Assembly: GCA_910592205.1 (NCBI GenBank)
Contig: CAJVPJ010000285.1
Location: 1-30,775 of the forward strand
Length of the DNA: 30,775 nucleotides
Source: Paraglomus occultum
Lineage: Eukaryota > Glomeromycota > Glomeromycetes > Paraglomerales > Paraglomeraceae
Direction of reading: 5' to 3'
The notes under the pieces are model-generated. The model was not told the DNA's origin. It did no database searches and saw nothing but the letters and a program-made list of their open reading frames with translations. A program made the translations under genes and the position numbers. Below, piece after piece: positions 1 through 11,274 of the stretch; the stretch's first letter is position 1, and every line of letters begins with the position of its first letter.

Positions 1-1171
1 GAAACAACATTTGCGAGACTTTGGTGGATATAACTAGATCTTCGGATTTTTTCTCACTGCTCCAATTCAGAAAGAAATCAGTTAATTCCTTATTCAGGCT
101 CGCGCATGCTGCTAATGCCATATATTCGGTTTCCTGATTGTTTTTTTTAAAAGAAATAACGTACGGGTTATGAAGATAACTGTATACAAAGCAACTTCCC
201 ACCACTTGAGTAGTAAAGCTTACTTTTTCATTAATATCCACCCAGGGTCTCTGCTGACTCGCTATCTGCAATATATTGTTTCGGTATATGTTAATTTTCG
301 TATCCCATTCTTTCAATATCCCGCAAATTGCAAGTTTGACCAATACGGATTGCATGGTTTCGATTTTATAATCAGGTATAAAATTTGGTACGGTTTGGTA
401 CAACCTGGGGTTGGAAGCGTCATGCTTTGTAGGCATGATCAATTGCAAGAGATGATGCCTAAATCGTTTCACATCGTTTTCGTATCTCGTGCAATTATTT
501 GGATCCTCGTCGCTGAGTTCTGCGTACGATTGATTGCCCAAGGCTGCTTGATACTTTAGAGCTTCATTACGATACTTTTTTATTGCCGAACGGCATGACA
601 ATTCCATTTCGCGCACTTGTGCGTTTGCACTGTTTACTGCATTATCTGCCGTTATTTGTGCTTCGCGCAATTGGTTGTTGGCTATTTCCACATCTATAAT
701 GGCGCGCTTTTGTGTTTCGCGTAATTCTGTGTTGGCAGTTTCTACTTCCTTGTTTCTCTTCTGCAATTGGACTCGGAGACTATCGATTTCCGTACTTGCC
801 TTCTTTTTTACGGCGAGCAATTCTTTTTTCAGTCTATTTATTTTCACCTCGTACTCTTTTTTTACATTTTCGAAACCCTCCTTTACGTTAGTCAGTTCAT
901 GTTCCAATTCTTGTTTACGCTTATTAAGTATTTGATTTTCGTCACGGAACTTTTTAAGCATCGCATACGCGAGAAATCTTTTCCTGAAACATCCCTTTTT
1001 TGATTCATACGAATTAATTCTCGTCGAAAGTTTTTTAATCTGACGACCTTGCTTGTCCATTTGAGATTTTGAAAGGCAATAAAAAAAGAAAGGAATTACA
1101 TATTTTTCCCACTCCGGTCGAAGAACTTGACTGTTAAAATCTTTATTCGGGGTGCTGTGCGGCTGACCCAT
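1..1171 (-). CDS. Coiled-coil protein of unknown function, C-terminus beyond window
   Basis: An uninterrupted reading frame runs on the minus strand from an ATG at 1171-1169 to the window edge (390 codons, no stop). An in-frame TGA lies shortly upstream, so this is the first possible Met; a second Met sits at residue 38. The N-terminus MGQPHS has a glycine at 2 and a serine at 6, loosely like an N-myristoylation signal, although proline at 4 makes that doubtful. Residues about 38-205 are very rich in K, E, Q and R with regular hydrophobic spacing, which is a long coiled coil. A short acidic linker (SDEDP) follows, then a more globular segment rich in aromatic and hydrophobic residues to the end. 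I do not recognise the family. It is transcribed away from the Hsp70 gene, 323 bp apart. Seen: open frame and composition. Inferred: coiled coil. Confidence 0.75.
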   Translation of the reverse strand, partial: MGQPHSTPNKDFNSQVLRPEWEKYVIPFFFYCLSKSQMDKQGRQIKKLSTRINSYESKKGCFRKRFLAYAMLKKFRDENQILNKRKQELEHELTNVKEGFENVKKEYEVKINRLKKELLAVKKKASTEIDSLRVQLQKRNKEVETANTELRETQKRAIIDVEIANNQLREAQITADNAVNSANAQVREMELSCRSAIKKYRNEALKYQAALGNQSYAELSDEDPNNCTRYENDVKRFRHHLLQLIMPTKHDASNPRLYQTVPNFIPDYKIETMQSVLVKLAICGILKEWDTKINIYRNNILQIASQQRPWVDINEKVSFTTQVVGSCFVYSYLHNPYVISFKKNNQETEYMALAACASLNKELTDFFLNWSSEKKSEDLVISTKVSQMLF

Positions 1172-1494
1172 TATAACTACTTTCGCTGCAAATTGACATC
1201 AAAGCTAAATGGCTTCGACCGCATTAAGTAGTCGATCGACCGTATTTTGTGATTGGACATTCTCGATATGCTTTAGGGGTGTTTACGTGAGAAATGTCTC
1301 GGCAGGAAAACAAACGTCATTCATGACAAGATTTTGACGCAACAACACATGACACAAGGCTGAAGAAGTATTCACACGGAAAAGTCATTCTGATTTAAAT
1401 ACGGTTAGTGCATTATGCAACAGATCATAAACGTCAAAATAGACAGACATGTATTTATAATGGTAAGGACGAAAGAATTTATTCAGCATAAGCA
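1172..1494. promoter_or_regulatory. Intergenic region between divergent genes (shared promoter)
   Basis: This 323 bp spacer separates the start codons of the minus-strand coiled-coil gene and the plus-strand Hsp70 gene, so both promoters must lie in it or in the first exons. A TATA-like stretch, tatttataa, is at about 1451-1459, roughly 40 bp before the Hsp70 ATG. I do not see a convincing heat-shock element (alternating nGAAn and nTTCn). Confidence 0.45.
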
Positions 1495-3905
1495 ATGATT
1501 AAGCGTTTCTCAGACGATAAAGACGTGCGCGTTGTAGTCGGTATCGGTAAGATGATTAATAAAATTCGCGTTGACTTTAAAAACTGTTTCATGGCTTTTT
1601 GTTCAATCGTACATTAAACTGTAGATTTTGGAACAACGTTTTCGGGATTTTCGTACGGTCATGTTGACCGGCCGAGAGAAGTTGAAGTCTATAATTTGTG
1701 GTCAGAAGACTATGGAAACAAGTCTACGATTTTTTATTATTATTTAAAATACTCGCATCAATTCTAGGCCTCATGGATCCATTAGTAAGTCCATCGGATG
1801 GAAAATCCCAACAGTATTGGCATATACCGAAGATTTGAAGGTTGCGCATATTGGCAATGAAGTCAGTATTGCGGAAGGCCCAATCGACAATTGCGATGAG
1901 GGAAGATATTATTTCGTAGATCGTTTCAAAATGAGCCTCTTTAACGTCGAAGATGCAGACAAGCCTAGCCTAGTTGGCGGAATTAAACCCAAGAAGGCTA
2001 TCAAAGATTACCTCATTTATATGAAAAATGTACGGAAACTAGTATCTACAAATTGCTACCGTTCAGTATCAGATATATTTGGTTAATACTTTTATCTCGT
2101 TAGCACATTAAAGCCCATATCGATCGACGATGGCCAGGTGAGTAAGATTAAAGCAAAATTTAATATAATGACCAACCTCGCTGTGTTGACGAAACAGTGA
2201 CACATTCGTTGAATTGGTTTGCAGACGTCGATTATCCGAAACAAGTTTATTTCGTGTTCACCCTCCCAATTGGGTGGAAACAGGAACAGAAAAATTTTAT
2301 GCTTAGACGTGCTATAAAAGCGGGACTGTTCGACGCAGACTGTAAAGAGAACGTGGCTTTTATAGATGAGCGTAAGTTCAAATCGTTATGAATTCATACC
2401 CAACCTACGTATTCAATGTGACTTTATTTTTTAGCCGAGGCGGCTGCCATCGATTGTTTTCCGTTAATGGATAAACACGGCCTTAAAAGTGGGGGTAAGA
2501 ATTCCGTAACGATTGGTTAAATGCGCGATGATTGGAATGATAATTCGTTCTGCGTATGTACTGCACAGAAAAATTCATGATAGTTGACTGCGGAGGTGGA
2601 ACGGTCGATTTAACGACGCGGAAATTATTGGCGAACAAGAAAATAGATGAACATACAGAATCTTCGTTTAACAGATGGGGAGGCATTACAGTCGACAATG
2701 AGTTTGTCAAAGTTCTGGCCGACAAACTAGGGATTGAGCGTGAAAAAATGGAAGAGTTACGCAAAACATACTATGGCGAATTTATTGGGTTGATCGAAAA
2801 CAGATTCGGTCCCATAAAATCCGAGTTTCTTGGTAAAGAGGAACTGTACACGGATCAAAAAGTGCAAATCACGGAAACCTACGAGTTCTTGAAGGAAGAA
2901 GTAAAAGATACAGATACACGAAAGGAATTGGAAGACAAGGGCTGGATACTCGTCTTTACGTACGCGGATGTTCACGCCATGTTTGAACCATCAATCAAAG
3001 GAATACTAAAGTCTATAAAGTATGCATAACTCGCTCGATGCTTTTAACACGTATCTGTCCAACAGGTAGTAACTTTACCTTTGTGATTACTCAGTAAACA
3101 ACTGGAGGCTGCAGGATCATGTTCTGCTATTTTTCTGGTCGGCGGCTATAGGTAAGAGAGATGGGAGGCAGGCTGATTCATTTGATTTAATATGAAGAAT
3201 CCGAAAGCAGCCAATTTGACCCATTCTATATCGTACAGTTCATCTCCACACCTTATACAACGTGTTAAAAATAAATTCAAAGGCCAAGTAGAAATAATTG
3301 ATAGACCTTCTAACCCAGTCACAGCAGTCGTTAGAGGATCAGCTTTATACGGTAAAAAAGAAAGTTACACATTTGTTGGTAAATTCAAAGGAACGAATCT
3401 TTTCACCCAGCCATTATATATAATTTTTCGTTCAGGCCTTAGCATCGACCATGACGTCAACTCGGATGCTTACGGGGCAAGTAAGGTCATAGAGTCGCGC
3501 GTTCTCAGATACACTTACGGTACCGACATGGAAGTTCGTCGTGCCGACAGTAATCGTAAGGTTCTAAAGTTTTCAAGGTTGGCAAGACGGGGAGACTCTG
3601 TGAAACAAGACCAAAAGGTCCGCCAAATTTATTGCCCGTCTCATCCCCGTCAAACCAAGATGAGTTTAAGTATATACGCTTCAAAAGATTATAATCCAGA
3701 GTATATAGAAAGCGCGAGTGTCCGCAAGATACAAGATTGGACGATCGATTTGCCGGATAGATATTTAGGCAGAAACAGACCGGTGGAATTGTCTTTGGAG
3801 TTTGGCAACTTTGAAACGACAATTACCGCACGCAGCAAAGTCACGGGCGAACTATTGAAAACAATCGAAGATAGTGATTGGATGAACGAAACTTTGGATA
3901 GTTAA
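1495..3905 (+). CDS. Hsp70/actin-like ATPase family protein, ten exons
   Basis: This is a divergent Hsp70-type ATPase of the kind expanded in mycorrhizal fungi. Exons that join in frame are 1495-1546, 1625-1721, 1786-2029, 2104-2137, 2225-2371, 2435-2494, 2569-3019, 3095-3151, 3239-3351 and 3436-3905, giving about 574 residues. Every intron is GT-AG. Visible motifs are the phosphate-1 loop VVVGIDFGTTFSGF (residues 13-26), KIPTVLAY, RRWPDVDY, the phosphate-2 loop FMIVDCGGGTVD (about 214-225), the adenosine-site motif AIFLVGGYS (about 374-382), and ALYGLS. After these comes a short beta-rich C-terminal segment rather than the long lidded substrate-binding domain of canonical Hsp70. It probably binds ATP as a signalling or chaperone-like ATPase; the client is unknown. 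Two junctions are uncertain: exon 3 may start at 1768, adding six residues, and exon 5 may start at 2198; both alternatives stay in frame. The 1722 donor is weak. Confidence 0.88.
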
Positions 3906-3943
3906 CGGGATTTCATATTACAGGGGTCACCGTAGTATCATTC

Positions 3944-3949
3944 AATAAA
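3944..3949 (+). terminator. Poly(A) signal AATAAA after the Hsp70 gene
   Basis: A canonical AATAAA hexamer lies 39 nt after the Hsp70 stop codon on the same strand, which is a normal distance for a fungal 3' UTR. Confidence 0.5.
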
Positions 3950-6900
3950 TAATACCTTTGTTGGTTTTTTTGGTAATCGAAATGTGGGGTAGGGTGGGTA
4001 CTATTAATGTAAAAGGCCTTTTAAAACGAATTGATGAAAGAGTTGTGATGGTCCAACAAAATAGCGTGTTGAAACAAAGATAGGGACAAGTCATGATATC
4101 AGCAGGGCTTTTAAATTGGCTGCTCCGATCCGCTATTACTATAATCATTGATAACTTAAAAAATAGTTTTTGAAGATGATTTCACATGAAATTCATATCA
4201 ACATGGATTTACTTATTACAAAAACGCCAGACTGAATTATGTCAAATTTATTGACCCATTTTAATAATTTTACCTTACCACTTTACCCACGCACAAACCA
4301 CTAGTCACACACAAATTGTCCAAATTTGACATTTACGTTATTATTGTGTATTACAAATCAGATACGATTTAAATATTACAGATTATTATAATAATAATGA
4401 AACGATAAACACAGTCTCACCTTCCATTTGACTTTCGTTCTCCTTAAAAGTCGTTTCTTCCTTGATAAGATTAAAATAGTCTTAATGGTAATAGTAAACA
4501 TGCAATCTACCCTTTTTATTTCTATGCACTATAAGAATGAGTTGTCCGAAAACGAAAAAAAAAAACTTTTTCCTGATATTTCTTTTGCGCGTAGCTTTGA
4601 TCCAATTCTTTTAAACGTCTCGTGTCATCCATCGGGTATTACTGAAACCTCTATACTCGGTTTTTATCATGCGCTTGCTATTTTCGCCTTTTCCGTGGAT
4701 ATATTGCTAATCATTCTTGGATCATTGTCACGAGCGGGTAGGCTTGGCTCAGTTTTTTGCTTGGGAATTTACGCCTGGCCTACTTGTCAGCGCACAACGT
4801 TGCGTTGGTGCGTTGTCATTGAATTTCATTCTTTATTTTGTAATCATTGTTGATTAGCCAAGAACACACTGTTGAAATAAAAGATCACTTTGCCAAGTGT
4901 CATGCGTTTGCAAAATCGGGACAATAATAAGGTGAAGATCTTGGACCATATAAAGACCTAAGATAGCTACGGATAATAGCGTGCCAGAGGATATGCACAA
5001 CAGAGTAGCCAAGCTGCACACTGCAATTCTCTTTGGCTGCTGTTCATCATCGTTCTGTGTGCTTTGATATTAGTTTAATTGGTGTTGTCTAGTCAAATTA
5101 AATATTTTCTCGGCTATAACTATAACCGCAAGATTGGAAGATCTTAAAGATACCGTTTTTTAACTTCATTTTACACTACTGTAAGCGCCTGTGCTAATCA
5201 GGTATTACTGCAGATTACCCAATTAGAAATTACACAATATTGGCAGTAGAAGTTCGTAGAACATTTGCTCATGGCTCTTCAGGGCAGTTAAGCACGTAAA
5301 CGTAAGCAAGCTTTGAACTTTAATGACCAATTCCGACTTGTAGTGGATCGAATGACAGTAGTACAAAGGCCAACAGTACTCAATTTCTGGTTTTTTAATT
5401 TTCAAACATAAGTCTTAACAACAAATAGCATGCGCGATAGGCGAAAATAATCTACGATGTTTGGCTTTTTTTTTTCCTTGACATATCCAATATCAACGTA
5501 TAGCTATTTGTTCATTGATTTTATCATTCGTAGTTAAACCTTTTAGTTGTTATAGATCGTGATCTGCTGGATGCAGAAGCCAAATCGGCAAACCATGCTT
5601 CAATTTTTTTTTAACATCTGAACCGCGCATTGCTAATAACCTATGATTTGGCGGATCGATTGCATAATCTCGCATTGGCACGCACGTTGAATGTGTATGG
5701 CATCACATCAGTTACCTAATATATGCATCAGCAAAGGGGGGAAGGAATTAAATTTATCTGGTATTGTCTTGGATTAACATGTGCTAATTTTAATCTGCAC
5801 GGATCAATTTCGTTTTCTGCATATTAATATAGTTTCCTAGTCGATCGATTATGTTGATCATCATCTCCCTTTCTTTGATCCAATCCCCTCGAATGTGGGT
5901 TCAGAGGGGATATCGACTACCCTAAATTCTAGGGACTTTCAACACAAAAGACGAATTTAAACGTCGATTGTACAAGAATAAATTGGCTGGAGATTCACTG
6001 CATTCACATGCATCAATCAAAAAGCTAGTACTAGCGCCAACTTTATTGTGTGCCCAATCATCAACCGTTGCCGTCTTATAAGACCATTTCGAGAACGTTA
6101 GCATCGACTAATTAAATGATAATTTGCGATAATGTGAAAAACAAGGAACTGCCAATAACGTAAAAGTACGGCGGTTATTGAAAATTTTCTAACGGTACGT
6201 ATAGTTGCTAAATTTGAATGCGTCTTATAAAAGATTAACAAAACTAATAAAAAATTGGAATTGCAATGAAATTTGTCGTATATGAATTCTGTCACTGGAA
6301 AAGTGCCGTACCACGATTTATACGATTTACAACACGACAAATATAACGAGTACCAAAATAATTGATCAACGTATCAAAGTCAAGCCAAAGATTAATGGGT
6401 AGTTTCAATCAGAATAAAACTTTACCTTAATTCAAAAACGAGAACTTTAGCTGCAATTAAAATGTAGCCCAAGACGTACAAGTGTTACGATTATAAAAAT
6501 ACGTTGTTCACAACATTAACCATGGCAATCTGAACTGCGTCCAGCGCGCGCAAGTTTGAATACAAAATGAGAGATTTCGACACGGACTTTGTATTCTAAT
6601 TGATAAAAGGGTTTGTCAACAATACTAAAATAACTTTCTGCAATGGATGTTGTGTCCAATATTTTGTTAAGATTAATTAAATTTAATTTGTTTGCACTAA
6701 AAACGATGTAGAAAAATCGACCCCTGAAAAAATCTTTGGTGGCGTCATGTTCACCTTGTTTGTAAGCATATCCATACAAGTCTGGTGTGACAAGACTTGT
6801 ACTCTCCTTCATAGAGAATAGTTTTTACACAGTGCATGTGAACAATACATCTTTGCTAATTTGCTGTCGTGTTATATTACTAGTATCCTAAATTGTTAGT

Positions 6901-7316
6901 TGTACACATTATTGACAATTCCTCCCTATATGCAATCTATTGTTATTTTAATTGCTTCGCTGATGTGCATCATCTCTATAATTAATACGGTATGTCATTA
7001 GTGATATTCTGTAATTTGTGAGATATCAGTATGGTTACATTTTCTAATGTAAAAGGTCTGTGGTTTTTCTTCGTTAATTTGTCCTGATGAGATTAATTAC
7101 GATTAATTGCATCGCTTAATTTAGTTTTGTTCCAGATGACAATCGCTCGATGCGTGTGCATATTCTTTATTAGTCAAATGCAATCGATAACATTCTTTAG
7201 GCATAGCATGTAAATTACTCGATTGAGAGAATGTCTACATACCGGATGACCCTAACTGCAGCTAAACAATGCTTTCTTAATTACATGCACCTTTTTTTTT
7301 CATGAAACAAAGGATG

Positions 7317-8345
7317 TTGCACTTTCTATTCTTTTACTTACTATTGTTTCTCACTCTTCACTCTTTATCACTACTCACTCGTCCACTCGCTCGCACCCAC
7401 CTCTTGCCTGTTTAGAGCCAATAAGATCCTGCAATGCCCTGCGCATAATAGTCATGTCTATTTAAGATTTGCGTACAGCATGCATGAAACGTCGGTCATT
7501 TCCCCGCATTTTATAGTACATATAAGCTATTGCTCAAGTCGAGTCTCCCTTTCTCTCTAGTTCTTTTTTCGTTGTTTCGCAGCAATCCAGGCCCATCCAT
7601 CTGCATCAAACCACCATCTCCAAAGTCAATCAGATTACCAACTACGACCAAACAATCATTGCTTTTGTACTCACGGCTATCCCGTAAAGAGTTTGGTACT
7701 GCAGACAATAATGTAACTTATTTTTGCTACCTTTCCTTTTTTATCCACATATGTCGACGATCTCATTTCATCACATGTGCTTCAAGTTACCATATATCGA
7801 CACGATCAGGTCCATGAACGTGTTACTTTGCATCATTTCACAACAGCTTTGGGGGGTGGGGATTGAAAAAATTACATATCGGTATGGAAAATAACTCGAT
7901 CGGAGTTAAGCATATGTCCCGGAAAATAAACCCCCCATTTCCTTTCCGACCATTATTTATTTAAATCAGGTACTCTCGCGTCCCCATTCTCTCCGATGGA
8001 AATAATAGTAACCCAACCCTATACCCAATTTTGTATACAGTCCCTCATCCCCGAATATCCCGTAAATCATTTATTGCTTACACAAACGGTAACGTAACGC
8101 AACCCCCATGTTTAGATATTTCTTTTTGATTAGTGACATCATTATTCTAAATAAATGCAACGCTCGTAGACTGTTTCTCATCCATTTTTTTTCCTCGGCG
8201 AGTAAAAAAAAGCCTCTCTCAATAAACCTACTCTATAAATGATACATTCGCAAATTCAATTCCCCTCCCCATTTCCTCTCTTTATCGAATGTGAATTAAT
8301 ACATTTCACTAAAACAGGTAAACAATCGTAGAAAATCTTACAAAA
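7317..8345 (+). promoter_or_regulatory. Pyrimidine-rich upstream region of the arrestin-like gene
   Basis: The plus strand has many C/T runs, for example a CACTC/CTCAC-rich stretch at about 7349-7403 and CCCC runs near 7930-8290. Such CT-rich tracts are common just upstream of fungal transcription starts and in 5' leaders. A possible 3' splice site (aaacag) lies at about 8311-8318, shortly before the ATG at 8346, so a 5' UTR intron is conceivable but not shown. Confidence 0.4.
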
Positions 8346-10001
8346 ATGCTGGGAATAAAAGGCTTTTCTCGACGACTCAAAAACAAAATATCAAAATTAT
8401 TCAAACACCATGGCGAGAGGAATACAACCGAAGACACCATCCCCCACGCAAAGACTACACCGTCTTCAGGACGACATCCAACCATCACTTTCGAACCTTT
8501 CATCGAAAAAGGTCCTTTAATATCCGCATACGCAAATTACACACCCAAAGTCACATTCTCATACTTACCGGGACATACCTCATTTCAGACGGGATATTTC
8601 GGAGTAGAAGATACTGCAACCGTTTCCGGAATGCTTAATCTCCGCTTCCCCGACAATGACCCGTGTTTGGCCAAGAGCATTGTCGTATCCTTAATCGGAG
8701 AAGAACGCATACGATGGACCGAAAAGAACTCTGACGCCGAGACACCGACAAAATCAACTAGCCGCAGAAGATCCGAACTAACAAATAGACTGGCCTCTAA
8801 CGTATTCTGTAATCAGAGCATATGCGTCTGGCAAACGTGTCTGGTAGGATACGAAGAGATATGTTCGTTAGATATCCCTTTCGCATTCAATCTCCCGACA
8901 GATCTACCCGGCTCACTGTACCTCGACGATGGAGTGGGCGTGATTTCTTATCGATTGCGAGCAACAATAACCCGAAAAAATCGACGAGCGCTCCACGTCA
9001 GTCGTATCAAAGAAGTCGCAGTTGGACTTTGGCTTACGAAATACGCCGAAGAACCTGCCGTGTTGGATGACGATAGAAGTGCACAGAGTTGGAGCGTTGC
9101 AGAACCAAATTCAGAGATACCAATACGATGGTCTTCTTGGAATGATGCCGCGGCTATCCAAAGAGGGCTCGGTTGGGAAATCACCCTGAACAAGACCTTG
9201 TTCGGTCCGGATAACCACATAATGGTCTCTGTCAAGCTATTGTTCATGGATCCGAGAGTAAAAGTTGAATCCATCTCCTTTGGTCTGCAAGAGATTATAA
9301 CCTGTCACATAGATGACGAACAAATCGTCAACAAGTCTAAAAAGTACATTCGTCATGAACGTGTTCGTGGAGAAGACATTGCAATATTGCCTGGCCCTGA
9401 CACGGAAGGGTTCGTGGTCTTTGTGACTCCAACCGATGGTGTTACCTTTGACGTGAACACTATGCATATAACTGTAAAGCACAAGGTAAAGATCAGAATT
9501 GATTTTAATCAATATGCCGCTATTGAAAAAAACATTGTCATTCGGAACTTTATATCAAAAAACGAAATTGCTCTACGATCTGCTGCGCAAGAGAGAGGGC
9601 AGAAAAGTATAAAGGTTGATGAATGGCGAATGTCGAGAACCTCGCAGAGCAAGCGGATGCAGGATAAAACATTCCGCGAAAGCAAACGTTATAGCACGAA
9701 CGGGGCCGGCGTAGGTGGGAGCGGCGTTGTGAGGATGGTCGGTGGGAATACAACGTTCGCATTGGAGAATGAAAACTATGATGATTTGCGACGTCAAGAG
9801 ATAGAAGATAGGCTAGTCGACATGCAAGATGAAATGCGGCATGATTACCTTGATGATCGGGAAAAAGAACTGGATAGTATCCAAGCGGAAGGATCAACAA
9901 GCGGTGGATATGGGTATGCCTTGAACAATGGTCACGTTAAACTGAATTCAGATGATGAGAATGCACGCCAACGGTACTATGAGAGTCGAGGATGGATATG
10001 A
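8346..10001 (+). CDS. Alpha-arrestin-like protein, single exon
   Basis: This frame of 551 residues has no introns, unlike its neighbours. The N-terminus (residues 1-22) is basic and amphipathic. Residues about 90-220 resemble an arrestin N-terminal domain: GMLNLRFP, then AKSIVVSLIGEERIRW, and IPFAFNLPTDLPGSLYLDD with GVISYRLRATITR, the usual 'LP..LP.S' plus 'Y.L.A.I.R' pattern. Residues about 275-400 resemble the arrestin C domain, ending in ITVKHKVKIRIDF. The tail from about 410 is charged, with a glycine-rich patch near 460-475 and probable helices after it. Alpha-arrestins act as adaptors for ubiquitin ligases in endocytosis of membrane transporters and receptors; that role here is inferred. 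No PPxY or LPxY ligase-binding motif is present. The start is the first Met of the frame. The fold call rests on motif pattern only. Confidence 0.8.
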   Translation: MLGIKGFSRRLKNKISKLFKHHGERNTTEDTIPHAKTTPSSGRHPTITFEPFIEKGPLISAYANYTPKVTFSYLPGHTSFQTGYFGVEDTATVSGMLNLRFPDNDPCLAKSIVVSLIGEERIRWTEKNSDAETPTKSTSRRRSELTNRLASNVFCNQSICVWQTCLVGYEEICSLDIPFAFNLPTDLPGSLYLDDGVGVISYRLRATITRKNRRALHVSRIKEVAVGLWLTKYAEEPAVLDDDRSAQSWSVAEPNSEIPIRWSSWNDAAAIQRGLGWEITLNKTLFGPDNHIMVSVKLLFMDPRVKVESISFGLQEIITCHIDDEQIVNKSKKYIRHERVRGEDIAILPGPDTEGFVVFVTPTDGVTFDVNTMHITVKHKVKIRIDFNQYAAIEKNIVIRNFISKNEIALRSAAQERGQKSIKVDEWRMSRTSQSKRMQDKTFRESKRYSTNGAGVGGSGVVRMVGGNTTFALENENYDDLRRQEIEDRLVDMQDEMRHDYLDDREKELDSIQAEGSTSGGYGYALNNGHVKLNSDDENARQRYYESRGWI

Positions 10002-10538
10002 TGAGAGAAAAAAAAAAAAAGACATTTTCGAACCATCTTTACCAAGACGTATAATGCGAGAGATATGACAGATATGCTTCAACAACGTACCGATCCAACA
10101 CGACAGAATACGACGAGTATTCGCTCGGGGCGTCTCGCTTTGACGCATCTGCTTTTCCCTTCCGCCGCCGCAACATCGAAACACTTGCTTATTGGCATAT
10201 CCATGTGTCATTCACGTCGGCATTCGTCTTGGTAAATCCACTCTCTCGGCTGTTTTTCGTACAATACGCGAAATGTACAGGAAGTGCAAGTAATCTGTAG
10301 CCGGAAACCAATCGCAGAATTTAATTCGAGTTGGATGGGGGTTGGGTGGGTATAAAAAAATAGAACTTTCGGATAGAGATAACCCGAGGAGCAGGAATCA
10401 TTGTATGATTTACTGAAATCTCGGTGAAAATTTCTTTTAGATAAAACCTTTAGAAACAAACTTTTGTTATTCTTTTTTGTATGATATCTTTTTTTAGAGT
10501 TCATTTCTTTGTCCACAATGGAGGGAAAAAAGGTTGGT

Positions 10539-10582
10539 TGGAAGAGGAGGGACGGGAGAGAAGGAGGAGAGAGAAGAAAGGG
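10539..10582 (+). repeat. Polypurine tract, GGA/GAA-rich
   Basis: Roughly 44 nt are almost entirely A and G on the plus strand, interrupted by a TTGGTTGG patch and a single C. It lies about 540 bp after the arrestin stop. Such tracts can form triplex DNA or act as 3' end elements; no function is shown here. Confidence 0.5.
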
Positions 10583-11218
10583 ACAATGAAATATATAGAA
10601 TAGAGGACACTTGAGTATTGTGTATAATTATGTAGTTTTATTCGCTATAGACTGTTAACCGAGAAACCAATTGTAACCGAAACAAACCGGGCGTAGCCGT
10701 CTGAATTGATAACTTTGTCTCACCCGTCTGTATGAAGGTGAATAAACCACTGATTTCGTACATTTCGTGTTTTTTAAGACAAACAGAAGGAAACTTATAT
10801 GTTGTCCCAAGGTTAAATTGTAGTCGTTAAACCAACTTTCGACTTGATTGAACACGAATGGTTAGTTATGAAGGCGAGGGCGAGTCTTAAAGCGTTAATA
10901 TAAATTGTAGATGCTTCATTTAAAGCACAACTATCTGATGCATGTGGACAAACAATATATAAGCTTGCAATGAAACAAAAATTTTATATAGTAAAATACT
11001 TTAATTATACCTTTGAGTCACACAAGTCAGAAATGAAAACCAATGCTCTTTCCCCAGCCACCACAATTCGGAACACTTTCATTATTTGCCAAGATCTTAC
11101 GACAAACGTATCAATAATTGAACATTCGATTACTCGGTTTGTTAACCACTATTTTTCTTGCGCGCGACGTTTACTCTATCTTGCAATAACCCTGCCCTGC
11201 ACTTATACCGATTGCCTG

Positions 11219-11274
11219 TTTATGCCGTCCCTCAGCTTTTCTTGTGCGAGAATTCTTACACACAAAGTATCAAT
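11219..11274 (-). pseudogene. Decayed continuation of the last Pol beta-like exon after the stop
   Basis: Reading on in the same frame past the TGA at 11277-11275 gives IDTLCVRILAQEK and then INRQSV, which lines up with the fingers-to-thumb segment of Pol beta (typically SDxFNxxMRxxALEKG then INEYS). It ends near a possible donor, GTATAAG. A GGA to TGA change would explain the stop at the Gly of the YFTGS motif. This shows that the coding region was once longer. It is an inference from weak similarity. Confidence 0.4.

Larger units (their letters stand above)
3906..8345. other. Gene-poor AT-rich spacer
   Basis: Apart from the poly(A) signal I find no gene I can defend here. Open frames at 4428-4853 (plus), 5922-6340 (minus) and 6516-6812 (minus) have no recognisable motifs or splice context. 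A short minus-strand frame starting at 4632 is the most gene-like item and is treated as a separate observation. From about 7317 to 8310 the plus strand becomes pyrimidine-rich, with runs of CTC, CAC and CCC, leading into the arrestin gene; this is probably its promoter and 5' leader. No tRNA or rRNA signature was seen. Confidence 0.5.
10002..11274. other. Spacer between the arrestin-like and Pol beta-like genes
   Basis: This region lies between convergent genes. It holds a polypurine tract (about 10539-10582) and short overlapping frames with no motifs. The minus-strand sequence just below 11275 still resembles the continuation of the Pol beta-like gene down to about 11219. Further down I looked for the missing polymerase thumb region (the GEPLPV and DIFDYI type motifs) and did not find it. 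Confidence 0.55.

Noticed and set aside
675-1003. Plus-strand open frames of 78-86 codons
   Set aside because: They are shadows of the minus-strand coiled-coil gene; their F/S/L-rich composition is the complement of its K/E/Q-rich codons.
4428-4853. 141-codon plus-strand frame with hydrophobic stretches
   Set aside because: No motif, no homologous pattern, and composition as expected for AT-rich DNA; the opposite strand looks more gene-like.
6516-6812. 98-codon minus-strand frame
   Set aside because: The composition is mildly protein-like, but there is no recognised domain, no splice context and no neighbouring exon that joins.
9948-10516. Minus-strand frames overlapping the arrestin gene end
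   Set aside because: They contain runs from the poly(A) and T tracts and overlap a well-supported gene; no domain seen.
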